Source: Podarcis raffonei (Eukaryota > Chordata > Lepidosauria > Squamata > Lacertidae). From it: a DNA stretch of 64,000 nt. The position numbers and the translations under genes were made by a program. Below the pieces are notes generated by a model, which had not been told where the DNA came from, made no database searches, and saw nothing but the letters and a program-made list of their open reading frames with translations. Each line of letters starts with the position of its first letter. Within the stretch, counting starts at the first letter, position 1. The stretch spans positions 43,053,804-43,117,803 of the forward strand of contig NC_070605.1 of NCBI RefSeq assembly GCF_027172205.1, given 5' to 3'. This document shows, in pieces, positions 41,592 through 53,429 of the stretch.

Positions 41592-44500
41592 AATCTCACT
41601 ACAGCTACCCAAAGACAACCAACCACACTCTAGGCCAACCCCAACCTCTCTCCCCACCAAGGAAACGCAACGAGCGAATAGTAAGAGAACCCAGACAAGT
41701 GACGCTGACCCAAAACCCCACACATACACTAAGTAGAAGAATAGAAACGTAACCACCCCACCACACTCACCATTTCCCCTCTTTTCTTCCTAACCTAACA
41801 TTGTATGTAACACTAATGTCTCACAACAAATGAAACCAAATTGTAGAAAACACAACTTGAAAAAAGAGATAACGCACGTGGTTTTGTACACTAAGAAATC
41901 TTTAATAAAAATATATTTTTAAAAACAAACAAACATTGTAGGCTGAAGCCAATCCATTTACCACTGACAAATCATTAACTGTCTATAACGAATTGTTTCA
42001 AACAGAAACTATTCCTTCACACAATCCTCCACATGACAACTATTTTTTGCTTATAGACAATCCTCTCTCCCCTTCATATATCCTGGAAACACTTTCAATA
42101 GGGCTCAATGATGTGCTGTAAAGGGCTTTTTCACCTACACTGTATCTGCCATCGCCCACATGCCTGCAGTTAGCATAGGACAAACTGATCAGTTCACACA
42201 GAAAAGTGAATGAACAAACTGGACACTGAATATATGGGAAATATATTATAATTATAGGATAAAATTTTCATCTGAAGCAGCTCTAGAACGCTGTTCATAA
42301 TTGTAAAATGTTCTTCCCCTCGTCTATTTTTATTCAGGAGGTTATAACTTTAAAACCAGTCTAAGAGGGAAGAAAACTGATACAGAAAGTATGTAGGGAA
42401 GGGCCTGGGAAATACTACATGAGATACAACCAAGTGGGAGTGAATAATGCTTTTTAATAAATTAGAATGCTTCATAAAGCATTATTAACTTGGTGCTAGA
42501 ACAGTCTTCTCCAATCTAGGGCACTCCAGATGTTGCTGGATTATTGCCCCCATCTCCCCTGACCATTAGGCAATGCTACCTCAGGTTGATGGGTGTTGTA
42601 GTCCAAAACATCTGGAAGAAATAGAGTTCTCCTATGCTCCTTCATTGTTTAAAATTACCTATATTGTTAGCCACTTTAGGAAATAGGACTGGGTGGCTAG
42701 AAAAATGGCTATAGCCCACCCTTGAAATCACAAGATACCCAGAAAATGCCATGGTTGCTAGTGTGCCATTTGTCACTTGCCATAGATTTTGAGAGGATTC
42801 TACAAATAATGCTAAAATCAAGCCATGGGCCCATTACACCAACAGTATATGGATTTTAATGGAACTACCAATTTCATATCAGCAAAAGCTCCAGAAAATG
42901 CAAAACTAGAAAATTCAAAACTGAGCAAAAGATGACTAATGGTCAGTGTCAAGAGCATCATATCACATCACTAGTGGAAGATGGCTAGAATCATTGTGTA
43001 GCAGTCCTAGATAAAGAGAAGATCCACCCTGGCTCAGTAGCAGAGTTAATAATTAAAACCTAACAGCACTGGTTCCTCACCATTCTGCCAGCTTCTGTTC
43101 ATACAGCTCCCATTGCTCTCGTTTTCTTCTCTCGATCAATGTTTCGCCAGCAAATTTTTGCATTGACATCAGTAATGCTCCAGCAGGTACACTACAAGAT
43201 GTTGACACAGGAAGTACATTTAGCCATATGGAGAACTTTATTACTTATAAACAATGGGGGACCAGTCACTCTGCCAGTAGTTGCATCTGTGCCTTCTCCT
43301 ATTCATCCATTTTCTTTTTTAAAGCTGTAGTATATGTGGCTGTTGTTAATTCTGCTGTCTGGTCTTTGACCACAATAAAGATTGATTGAAGCCTTTTTTT
43401 AAAGCAGTTGCAAAATAGGAGCTCAATTCTACTGTCAACTACAAATAGATAACATTCCATCTTCCTTTAGTCTTTTTTAAATTAAACATTATTGCCCATA
43501 CCCAGCATGCAACACACATCAAAACTATTGATGTAGTAGAGGTGAAGAAAAGTGTCCCAAATCTGGAAAGGGAATCCATCATCCTTAACTGTTATTGTTT
43601 TGTGCTCATAATTAGAAAACATAATTCTGTGTGCGTCTTCTCCATTAAACTAATTCCCTAAATGTTGACCCTGTGTAAACTAAACATTTACTCCCACCCA
43701 CCTCCAAGAAGAAAAGAAATGATAAGAAATGATGGGCTGAAAAAGCTGACTGAGGACAAAAGGACAATGGATCCTCCAAATTAATAATTGACCCACCACA
43801 GCAATCAATACCTGTGTGTGTTTTTTTAAATCAGCACCTCCGCCCATTTAAACATTAGTAGACAGGCAAATAAAAATCAATTTCTGTTTAAGAAGAATGC
43901 AGAAAAACTAAGCGGGATATTGGAAGAAAAATAGCCACCTTCTGCAATAAGAGAGAAAACAGACGAGATCTAAGGCTAGACGGAAGTTTGCAGGAAATCC
44001 TGTCAAGATTCAAAAACTGCCTTGTAATGACACCTGCAGACTATCACACCCAACAAAAGGAAGCACTTCTGGTTCCTAGTGCATCTGTGTGTACATGTAC
44101 TGTACATCTATGAGCAACCTACCCCAACAACGTCCCAAAAAGGCTCCCGCCAACCAAACCTCTCAAGCCCAAGTGCATTCTGAACAAGGCTCCTGTACAA
44201 CCTAGAAATAAGAAAAATAATAGAATCAGACCACACACAGGAGATTTGCAAGAAGTCTCAGCTACAATGAAAAAGCTTTGTTGTTATTCCTTCTGCCTCC
44301 CCTTTTCCTGTCCTGTCCTGTAAAACTGGACTCTGCTCCAGGACTACACACTAAAGATTCAGCTATGGGCAGCTCCAAATATTACAATTATTTTTTGGGG
44401 GGGGGAACCATCAGTAATTCCTACAGCAAATATGTACAGGCACCGTACGCATATCTTAAAAAACTTGTTCACATGTTTGTTACGTCCGCACTTAAAAGTG

Positions 44501-47500
44501 TATGCTGCAGCAACTGTAATGTCTATTTCATTTTAGAACACAATATGAGAAGTCTATGTTGTCAGCACAACTTAGAAACCAGTCTGTCTTCAAAGTTTCA
44601 ACTGATTTTATAGGTTTTTGCTTATGCTTATTATCATTATTGATTGATTTATTACCCACACTTCATTCTAACGTCCCAGGGTAGCTCACAACAATTTTAA
44701 ATGCAACATGAAAACCCAATTAAAACAAGTTACAATAAAGGATCCTAAAAATGTACATCTCAAGTGTCAAGGACCAGCGTAAAGAGGTACCAAATTACAA
44801 TAGCTGAGTGCTGTAAAGAATCATACCAATTACCATCTATGGGGGAAATAATCTACCAGTCATTTGTCAGGCATAAGCAGCTGTGGCCAACAGCATATTC
44901 AAGTTAGAACTGTTATGGCTCCCATTTGTGAAAGGAAAGTTGGTGCTTCTTTCTAGGTATATGCAACCAGCAGGAGCTGCTGCCTTCATCCATGCAGTGT
45001 TCGGGTAATGTGATGCTCCCTTATGAATTAGAAGAATTCCTAATTCCATTTGTGGAGCCAGAAGCTGGGAATGCTGACAAGTCATAAACTACTAGTTTCA
45101 ATAACATGCAGAAATGCATTAAAACGGGTCAGCTCTGGGGCTTTCACAAAAGTCAAAAGATGTTAATAAAACAAAGACCTCTCCCACATAATTATTTTCT
45201 TATGTACTGACCAAAGATATCTAGGAAGAGAATTAGATTGTCTTTTCATGTTGTCATGATAGCTTTACAAAAATGGGTCTGCAAAAAAACAGACGGACAA
45301 GATGCCAAGTGGAATCTGCAAGAGGTTGACAATGTACCTTTAAAAGGGTGCAGCCTCCAATAATTTCAGCGAGGTTTATGTAGGACTCAGTACAAACTCA
45401 GCTGAAACCAAAGGAGATTACAAAGCAGGATATGGTGAACTGTTTCCTTTAGATTTTTTTCAGTTATTATATATATTTAAAAATATTGATGTGTCGGTTC
45501 AATAGGGCCATTTTTGTGTCAGAGGACTATAGCAGTTTCACAGCAGACAGCTTACTCTGACAGAAAAATTGGGGCAGGGATTAAGTTTCTCTTTTAAGTG
45601 TTTTTAATTATAAGATTTAATTTCTGCATGTACAAAAATACAAATTAGTATCCACTTATAGCACTTTTCAGAGCTAGCAAAAAATGGCTTCTCTCAATAT
45701 AAGATTAATTTAGTAGCAAAATCTGACAATGAAAGAGAAACTGAGAAGATGCCTCTCCTTTGCTGGCTTCTCAATTCTCCATTCATATTTAACATGACTG
45801 ACAGCACAATCCTTTACATATCTACTCAGAAGTAAGTCCCCTTGAGTTCAGGGGAACTTACTACCAAGTAATTGGGAATAGAATTGTAGCCTAAATTATT
45901 TACTAATCCTCTAATATTATAATCCTTTAAGAACCTTTCACCAAAGAACCACCATAGCTTGCACAATATTAATGCTGTCATCATAAGCATACACATTTGG
46001 AAATGAGTTTTCCTGAAATCAGCAGGACAGAAATGCCAATCCCAAAGATCTGCCTGGTTAAAAAAAAATCATTTTAAGTAACAAAACGTATTTTTGAATT
46101 TGATCGGGGTCAAAAAGTGAAGATTAATAGACCAAGAAGCAGGACTCTTGAGCTCTGAAACTAATTTTCTCTAATCAACTTTTCTGCCTCATTCAAAACA
46201 GAACATTCAAATATCATCGCCTCACCTCCTGCAACGGCAAAGTGACTGAGGGCGTTTTTATCACGGTATGCAGACATAGCAGTGCTCACTGTGCTGTGAG
46301 AAAAACAAGGATTAATAAGGAAAACTGCCCAATGAAAGAAAAAGACTTTTATTTCTGGTGGTCCAAACAGTGGCCTGTAGTTCTTGACTAAAAATTTTGC
46401 TAACTCTTCCCATTTTAGACAATACGGTGAGTATTTAGAATCATTTCACATGTGACTTTTTCTACACAGGACAAAGTTTAGATACAACATACAGGAAAAA
46501 TATACACTTCCCGATCCATATATTTATGGGAAAACGTGAAACACATACTTCACAAGTGATAGCATGCATGTTTTTTTCTACTAATGGAAACTAGAGAAAA
46601 AAATAATGTACAAAGCAGGCTGTAATTTGGATACTGAGTACAGTATGCCATTTCAAGTTCAAGGACAATTGCAATTACCTGAGGTAAGAGTTTTAAATAA
46701 TTGGAGTTTTATTTATAAATGACAGACTAAAAAAATAAGTAAAATAAAGCCTATCCCTGGATCTTAGATAAAACAGTCATTACAGCTTAAAAATATACAA
46801 TGACTAACAGGACACTAATAGGCTACATTCCATACATGCAAGCTTTCTCTACATACCCTCTCCCATCCTCTGTCCAGGAAGCATGCATACATTCCAACCA
46901 AGGAAAAAGCTTGGGAGGGATTATGGTCTGAGGAGGGTCATAAGGGTTGAATGTAGGCCCAGAGCACCACAGTCAGACCCTAGTCCCACCCCAGATAGAA
47001 AAATAGACAGTTTTTCACCAGTCGCCTGAGAGTTCTTATTAGCTGGTCTGCTATGATGTTACAGAATGACTATAGACCTTCTGAGGAGAAGCAACCACAG
47101 CTCTCAATATGCCAACATAGCTTTTTTTGATAGAACAGAAATGGTTGGTTTGCCTTATGCAAGTCCCAATGATTGGCTGGGGGTAGATAAGCTGTTTTTA
47201 CAAGACTCTACACCATCTGATGGTGATGGTCAGAAGGAAAGGACACAAGGAGAGGTTCTATTTAAACTGTCTCATCTTGCAAGTTAACTGCTCACAGATA
47301 TACCAATGGTAACATTTTAGAACAGTTATTGTACATTAACTGCCTCCTCTAACCAAGAATAAGCATACTCACTTGAATATTGCCACAAAGGCAGCAACTC
47401 TCCAGCCCCAACGCCAACCATAACGGATGAAGCCCCTGGTTGCTGCACGATGTGCAGTTCGCTATCAAGAAAGTTACAAAAGTTTAAAGACATTGTCAGG

Positions 47501-49240
47501 CCACACTACCAATTTTTATTACGCCCCAAATGACATTTTATATGTACCATTCCTGAGGTTAATGAGAAAAGGAGGCCTACTAGTAAGGTATCTTATATGG
47601 GGGCTAAAATATTTGCTTAGAAGCAGAAAGAATCAAAGAAATCCAGTGTCTCCCATTTCACACAATTTAGTTATTTATTTTGCTTCTGCATGCACATGCC
47701 CACCTGCACCTTTATAGTCTGGATTCTGGACTAGACCCTTGCACCAGAAATAATTCAGCAGGCTTTACTGTTGACAAAACTATGGACCACTCAGCTCATT
47801 TGTACATGCACATAATCTGCTTTTTTATTTCTGGATTTTTCAGTGCTCATCTCAGAACTAAACATTTTAGTTACCTTCAGTGATATTATCCAGACTATTA
47901 ACCCAGGCAATATGGAAATGCTGGCTGTGATCCTCAATCTAGCCCCATGAAGTCCAGTTTCTTGTTGTCACAGTGGCCAACCCAATCTTTATGGAAAGCC
48001 CGCAGGCAGAACATAAGCACAATGGCACATTCCCACATGTTCCACAGTATGTTCCTGCTATTCACAGGTACACCAACTCACAAGACTGGAGGCAGTATGC
48101 AGCCAACATGACTAGTAGCTATCGACAGCTTTATTATTGATGAATAATCCCCTTGTAAAGCCACATAACCTGGCAGCTACTACTACATCTTATGGCAGCA
48201 AATCCCATCCTTAACTATGTGGTGTGTGAAGGAGCACTTCCTTTTGTCCTAAATATTCCAGCATTCAGCTTCATCAGATGATCACAGGTTCTAGCATTAT
48301 ATGAAAAGGGAAAAACTTGTATCTACTGTAATCAGTTTTTCCATACCAAGTACACACCTTTATCACGCCCTGCACTTTCTCTAAACTAAAAAGCCCATAA
48401 CATCATAACATTTCTCTCAGGTGAGTTGCCCCAGCTTCTTGATAGTTTTGGTTGCCCTTCCCAAGCTCTACAACCACCTTTTTGAAGTGAAAGTGACAAG
48501 TGTCCATAGCACTCCTAGTGTGCTCACTTAAGGAGATGTGTGTAACGGCATTATTGAGAAGACTGATTTGATGTGTGCTCTACCATGCCAGGAATCTGTC
48601 CCTACCGCAGCATCCAAGCGATTGTGGAAAACCTCTCCTTGGCTCTGCTCAATGTACCGTCTCTTGGCGTTTATAAAACCGGGTACCCCGCCATAGACCA
48701 TGCCGACAATGCCCCCGCAAAACGTTGCTTTGATGATATTGACTGTTTCTTCAGGATACCTATTTAGCTCGCTGCGGGAGAAAATGCTTCGATGAGAACC
48801 CAAGTCTTCAGGACATAAAAAGCCCCCTTCACGTTTCAAAAATCCCGAACCCCCCACCATGCAACGCCGGCGTTAAATGAAGCCACATTATCAGCAGAGG
48901 CTGAAAGTGCCCGTGTGAGGCTCGAGACAACTCATCTCGGCACGCGAGTGGGCTTTCAGCAGAGCTTTTGCCTTCGCGTCCACTGCCAGCCCCGCTCCCG
49001 CCCCGCCTGGCTGCAAGGAGACGGGGGCGCCTGCCGCTTCTCGGGACACCCTCGCATTCTTGCAAAACAAAACCCTCGGGCTTACTCTCGCCGGAAGAGC
49101 TCCCGGACCCGCTCCCAGCCCGAGCCCGAGCCCGGCGGCTCCGGCCTACTCAAAACCCTGGGCTGCCCCGCGGCCAGCGCGGGAGAAGAAGCAGCCGAGA
49201 CTCGGACCGGTCCTTGCGGCGGCGCCAGCGGCGGCTCCAT
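41217..49240 (-). CDS. TIMMDC1: TIMMDC1 complex I assembly factor, whole coding region in seven exons
   Basis: Joins (in gene order) 49240-49086, 48771-48606, 47461-47373, 46293-46226, 44201-44123, 43191-43081 and 41298-41217: 249 residues plus TGA. TIMMDC1 (C3orf1) is a Tim17/22/23-family protein of the mitochondrial inner membrane, needed to build the membrane arm of respiratory complex I. Recognised by ordered matches to the human protein: [64 protein letters not shown] and [10 protein letters not shown]. Glycine-rich hydrophobic stretches mark the membrane spans. The start is the Met of MEPPLAPP, matching the human MEVPPP start; an in-frame Met further upstream is less likely. The protein is shorter than human (285 residues) at both ends: the C-terminus stops 26 residues after the AEW motif, where human has about 49. 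Confidence 0.95.
41562..41587. repeat. CA microsatellite
   Basis: (AC)13 downstream of TIMMDC1 exon 6, in its last intron. Confidence 0.9.
42510..42615. mobile_element. Palindromic MITE in TIMMDC1 intron 6
   Basis: CCAGATGTTGCTGGATTATT inverted as GTTGTAGTCCAAAACATCTGG. Confidence 0.5.
43081..43191 (-). CDS. TIMMDC1: TIMMDC1 exon 6
   Basis: 111 bp, acceptor CTTGTAG, donor GTGAGG. Encodes [17 protein letters not shown] followed by a charged stretch ([20 protein letters not shown]); human has [23 protein letters not shown]. Phase 2 in, phase 2 out. Confidence 0.93.
44123..44201 (-). CDS. TIMMDC1: TIMMDC1 exon 5
   Basis: 79 bp, acceptor TTTCTAG, donor GTAGGT. Encodes [19 protein letters not shown] and a glycine-rich span, matching human [20 protein letters not shown]. 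Phase 1 in, phase 2 out. Confidence 0.94.
44202..46225 (-). other. TIMMDC1: TIMMDC1 intron 4
   Basis: Mostly AT-rich with no named element except the palindromic repeat at 45788 and an old LINE-like piece near 44630-44780. Introns 5 (43192-44122), 3 (46294-47372) and 2 (47462-48605) likewise show nothing recognisable. Confidence 0.6.
45788..45893. repeat. Palindromic reptile repeat (TACTCAGAAGTAAG family)
   Basis: About 100 bp: CACAATCC at the left, then CTACTCAGAAGTAAGTCCCC and the inverse GGGGAACTTACTACC. Similar at 56849-56936, 57224-57307 and 61267-61354. Confidence 0.6.
46226..46293 (-). CDS. TIMMDC1: TIMMDC1 exon 4
   Basis: 68 bp, acceptor TCTCACAG, donor GTGAGG. Encodes [19 protein letters not shown] and the start of a membrane span; human has NTVNTSLNVYRNKDALSHF. 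Phase 2 in, phase 1 out. Confidence 0.94.
47373..47461 (-). CDS. TIMMDC1: TIMMDC1 exon 3
   Basis: 89 bp, acceptor TTGATAG, donor GTGAGT. Encodes [20 protein letters not shown] and the start of the next membrane span. The human protein is nearly identical here. Phase 0 in, phase 2 out. Confidence 0.95.
48606..48771 (-). CDS. TIMMDC1: TIMMDC1 exon 2
   Basis: 166 bp, acceptor CCCGCAG, donor GTAGGG. Encodes DELNRYPEE through FHNRLDAA, including the first membrane span and the conserved YIEQSQ motif. Phase 2 in, phase 0 out. Confidence 0.95.
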
Positions 49241-49500
49241 CGCCAAACAGCCGAGCGCTCTCCCCCAGAAGCCGCTTCCCAGGACCTTCCCTCGAGGTCT
49301 CAGCTGTGCCGGAAGTGGGCCAAGGAGGAGCGCGCCGCCCTGGCGCCTTGGAGGACGCAGCGCAGGCAACTCCCCGGCTGGAAAGCATTTCTGTTCACCT
49401 GCCCCCCGCCATTGGGTTCTGCGAAGCGGGAGGCGGCGGGAGCTCAGGGGAGGGAGGTGTTGGATTACCGCCACTGCGCGTGCGCAATCCTGACCAGCTG
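48880..49500 (-). promoter_or_regulatory. CpG-island promoter of TIMMDC1
   Basis: A block dense in CpG and about 65-70% G+C by eye, in AT-rich surroundings. It covers exon 1 and about 250 bases upstream. Within it: an exact NRF-1 consensus (TGCGCACGCGCA on the gene strand, 49486-49475), CCGGAAGT (ETS/GABP type) at 49309-49316, and CCAAT on the gene strand at 49415-49411. No TATA box. This is the usual form of a housekeeping promoter for a nuclear mitochondrial gene. Confidence 0.8.
49086..49240 (-). CDS. TIMMDC1: TIMMDC1 exon 1 (coding part)
   Basis: Encodes [12 protein letters not shown] through [13 protein letters not shown] and ends GA|GTAAGC in phase 2. GC-rich, inside the CpG island. 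The frame is open upstream of this Met, so the start is chosen by similarity to the human N-terminus. Confidence 0.88.
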
Positions 49501-52024
49501 CTTTTCAGGAAGCGCCGTGCATACGCTGTTTCACCTCCTCTGCCCCTAATGTCGATGGAGTGGAAAGGATTTGGGGTTTTATAAAGAGCGTGGTGGCAAG
49601 ATATTCATATTGGGGCACGACAAGCGGAAATTCCCTTTTTTGCACGGCTGTTGAGGCTCAAGAGCCCTGTCTATTTTTGCAGACGACTTATTTGCTCTGG
49701 CTTTAAAAAAAAAAGCTGAACGATATACGTCCACTGCTGTATGTATTCTTCCCCTCTGACGAAGCCTATCATGCAAAAAGGCAAAGCTAGTAAGATTTAA
49801 CGCTTCCCGCTATATTTAAAAAGCACTGCTACTGGAGACTACAGTGCAAACTTGCTCCAAATTCTGTTGAGGAACTTAAAAGCAAGGTTCTTTTAACTGT
49901 ACTAAGGGTAAATATGTGATGCAATCTTATGCACGTTTGATCAAAAATAAGTTCCATCATGTCCAGTGATACCCACTGTCAGCAGCAGTTGTACTTAAAG
50001 TTACCTTAGTTTTCATCACTGAGCGAAGTCAATCTTTCATGCTCTTATCCGGAATGGAAAAGAAAACAAGAAAAGCTTGCTGCCTGAGCTTCCCGACGTA
50101 TAACTAGCCAATGGGCAAATTGCAATACGTAATTGGAACAGAGCAGTAAAGTAAATCCTTAAGTTTATATCCTTTCTCACCAGCCCAAAACACATTTGTG
50201 ACAGAAACAAAATACAAGTAGTTCATTGCTTGTTATATCATGTAGGGCAGAACATCTGTTGGTTGCCCAGGTCCTTTGTTGTCACAGTGCTTAAAAAAAA
50301 TAAATCGAAGTTCAGTATTAATTCAGCCCTCAAAACAGGTTTTTCTTTTTTAATCCAAAAGATGATTTAAAGATGAGTTTTAGAACATACCAGATTTATT
50401 CCCTTCACTGAAGATAAATTTAGGGTTTGTCTCATTTTTTAACATTCTACGTCCTCTTTCCTATCCAGCACAATAATGCCACATAGTTTGATTTCCTGAG
50501 TTAATTCTTCCATGTCTGGTATTGGTCCCTCTTCCTTACGCAGCATCTGCAAATTTGTTTTAGTGTCATGCTGTTTTTTCTTCTTCCCCATCATCTATAA
50601 GCTCAGTGAGGAAGGTAATGAGGAATACTATGCAGCACCAGTTTCCAATATCTACAATACACACACGCCATACTCAGAAGACACAACCAGTAACTAATAT
50701 AGCATTCTGCAGCATATGAAATTTTCTCACCGTCTCCCAGTGAGTACAGGCCTGTATAGCAGTGATCCAGGGTTGCGGATGATAAAAAACCTGTACTATT
50801 TCTGTAGCACGTATAAGATTATTGTGTAATTATTGTATATTGCATACTGTATAATCTTAGGCTGTATAGGAACATGGCTGTGACTATTTATTTCAGCCCT
50901 GTGAAATACATTAGGCCCAAGGCCAGGACCAAAACACCTTAAGGACTACTTCTTTACATATGAACCTACCCAGATCCTGTGATTAGCATCTAAGGCCCTT
51001 CTTTGTGTGCCTCCTCTATGAAAGGTTCAGAGCACAGCAACTCAGGAACAGGCCTTTTCGGAGGTGGCTCCGTTTGTGGAATGTTCTCCCTAGGGAGGTT
51101 TGGCTGGCGCCTTCATTATACACCTCTAGGCACCAGGCAAAAACATTTCTCTTCAATCAGGCCTTTGGCTGATTAACATTTTTAATGTGTTTATAGGAGG
51201 ATGTGGGGAGGGGGACGGTTATTGGTTTGTGAGTTTTTTCTTGTTTTTATTATGTATTTTGTATTTTAATATTGTGAACCACCCTGAGATCTCCAGATGA
51301 AGGATGGTACACTTTTTTAGAAAAAGTTAAATAAAAAGGTGAGCTTCATAGCTGAGTGGGGATTTGAACCTAGGTCTCCCCAGCACTAGTTCAGCACTCT
51401 TAACCACTATACCACACTATCATGAAGGGACCCTGCACTTCTGAATTTGCCAGTACACTACCGCTGAACAGACACTGTTGATTTATGCAAAGTGAACTAT
51501 GAGATCATTTGCCAGAAACTCAGACTGAAAATCAAGGCAGGAGAGACTATATTTGAGATGTGAGGGATGGGACACACAACTTGGCTGTGCACTTCTCAAG
51601 CTATTTCCATGTGGATGTGGAATGGCTTAACTACCATCTTTTGCAGGGCTGCCATTTGCTCCATAGCACTGCAAGCTTTCTCATTCCTCCCCAGATTTTA
51701 CAGCGACATGGAAATAAGTCCTTGAATAGAAGTGGCAAGGTGGCTTTTCACAAACAAGAGCGAAGGAAGAAGCTGTGCTAGTCTTTTCCCTCTCTCTAGC
51801 TAATAGCAGCTTTGGGGAAGTAGTTCAGATCAGGAAAAGAGTAAAACCTCGTTCTTTAGAATCACTTCCCCAATCTTCAAAGGGGCTACGTCAGGCTGTT
51901 AATTAGTAATAAGAAGAAAAGCAGGGGAGTGAGAGTTTCTGACCATAGATTTCCCACATACTGTCTAGCTTTGCCTCACTCAGTCATGAACTCCATAAAG
52001 CTGGGTTGGTCAGCATTTCTCAGC
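49501..52024. other. Intergenic region between TIMMDC1 and POGLUT1
   Basis: Holds the L2 piece at 50935 and an antisense SINE remnant at 51345-51422. No exon recognised. Confidence 0.6.
50935..51335 (+). mobile_element. L2-type LINE 3' region, sense
   Basis: Encodes a degenerate terminal block (NRPFRRWLRLWNVLPREVWL-like with frame breaks), then a 3' end CCACCCTGAGATCTCCAGAT. Confidence 0.65.
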
Positions 52025-52345
52025 CTAGGCTAGGGAAGTTTTTAATGTTTGAAGTTTTACAGTGGTACCTCGGATTACAAACACTTTGGGTTACAGGCTC
52101 CACTAACCTGGATGTAGTACCTCAGGTTAAGAACTTTGCCTCAGGATGAGAACAGAAATTGTGCGGTGGCAGCGAGAGGCCCCATTAGCTAAAGTGGTAC
52201 CTAAGGTTAAGAACAGTTTCAGGTTAAGAACGGACCTCCGGAACGAATTAAGTTCGTAACCAGAGGTGCCACTGTATTCTGTTTTTAGTGTTCTGTTGGG
52301 AGCCGCCCAGAGTGGCTAGGAAATAGCCACGGTCTGCAAATAAAA
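52025..52345 (+). mobile_element. L2-type LINE 3' end split by a MITE
   Basis: GGGAAGTTTTTAATGTTTGA before and GTTGGGAGCCGCCCAGAGTG after the MITE at 52060-52274. The same order, uninterrupted, is seen at 2090-2155. Confidence 0.8.
52060..52274 (-). mobile_element. Pogo/Tigger-like MITE, copy 7, nested in L2
   Basis: Full family structure between TA dinucleotides with two subterminal units. It interrupts an L2 tail. Confidence 0.85.
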
Positions 52346-52697
52346 ACATCCTGAAGGTCCCAGGCCACAGAGAGGTTAGGCCGGCCTCAACTAGAGCCAG
52401 GGCTTTTTTGGCTGTGGCTCCAATCTGGTGGAACGCTCTGTCACAAGAGACTAGGGCCCTGCGGGACTTGACATCTTTCCGCAGGGCCTGCAAGACAGAG
52501 CTGTTCCACCAGGCCTTTGGTCAGGGCGCAGCCTGACTCCCTCCTCTGGCAATCTGCACAGAATTTTGCTTAACGGTTGCCATCAATTTGATTTTAATTA
52601 ATTTTTATAATGAAATGTTTTTAGAATGTTGGATTATTTGATTGTTGTTAGCCGCCCTGAGCCCGACTTCGGCTGGGGAGGGCGGGATATAAATAAA

Positions 52698-52740
<43 letters not shown>
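52346..52740 (+). mobile_element. L2-type LINE 3' region with ATT tail
   Basis: Encodes ARAFLAVAPIWWNALSQETR-like text, then LRDLTSFRRACKTELFHQAF, then the 3' end CCCTGAGCCCGACTTCGGCT and an ATT repeat. A fairly clear C-terminal frame. Confidence 0.75.
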
Positions 52741-52742
<2 letters not shown>

Positions 52743-53142
52743 GGGTTGTGTAATCATTCATTTTAATGATTATTTTGAATTGCTTTCAAAAGTTTTTCAT
52801 ATTGCTGTGTACCACATTGATGTTTTGCAACAATAAAGACTCGGAGTTTGCAAAGAACTATTGTCCAAATGCTACACAGATCACATTATTAAATGTTGCA
52901 TCCATGATGATTCATGAAATGATTCACTCACCAGTAAGAAACTACAGCCCACTCCATAGGATTACTCTGGTGTTAAATGGTGAGTCAGTTAAACATCATG
53001 GAACATCAGTTCCCTTTTCAAAAGGATTTCACCACAAAGCAATACTAGAATTCAGTGAACTTTGGCCTCCCACATATCTGAACACTTCTGGAAAAATCTA
53101 CTTTCCATGACATTAAAGAAAATTCCAGATTTGATAAAATAG

Positions 53143-53148
53143 TTTAAT
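53143..53148 (-). terminator. Candidate POGLUT1 polyadenylation signal
   Basis: ATTAAA on the minus strand, about 125 bases after the POGLUT1 stop. It is a common variant signal. The true 3' end may be further on. Confidence 0.35.
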
Positions 53149-53272
53149 ACAGTAAGTAACAATAGCACTTTCTTTCCTCTAAGCTTGAAGAAAACCGTTC
53201 TGCTCTTTGGATTTCACAGTGTCCACAAGTCTTGGTCCTGAACTGCAAATGGAACAGTTTTTAAAAATATTT

Positions 53273-53429
53273 TTACAGTTCTGTTTTCAAGTTTCTGGAT
53301 GAAATCTCACTGTAGTGACTCTTTCGTTTAACTTTGTAAGTTAGGGTTTTGGAGTATGCAGTCAGAAGTCTCTCCCAGTAACAAGAGATATCCTCCATTC
53401 GCAAGTGGTCCATGATGAACTGGCGACCT
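53273..53429 (-). CDS. POGLUT1: POGLUT1 last coding exon with KTEL
   Basis: Acceptor CCTCTAG, then [20 protein letters not shown] through SSRNLKTEL and TAA at 53275-53273. The C-terminal KTEL is the known ER-retention tetrapeptide of this enzyme. Confidence 0.95.

Noticed and set aside
48915-49584. Three overlapping plus-strand frames of 174-193 codons
   Set aside because: They lie over the TIMMDC1 CpG island and first exon, on the opposite strand, with no homology; GC bias explains them.
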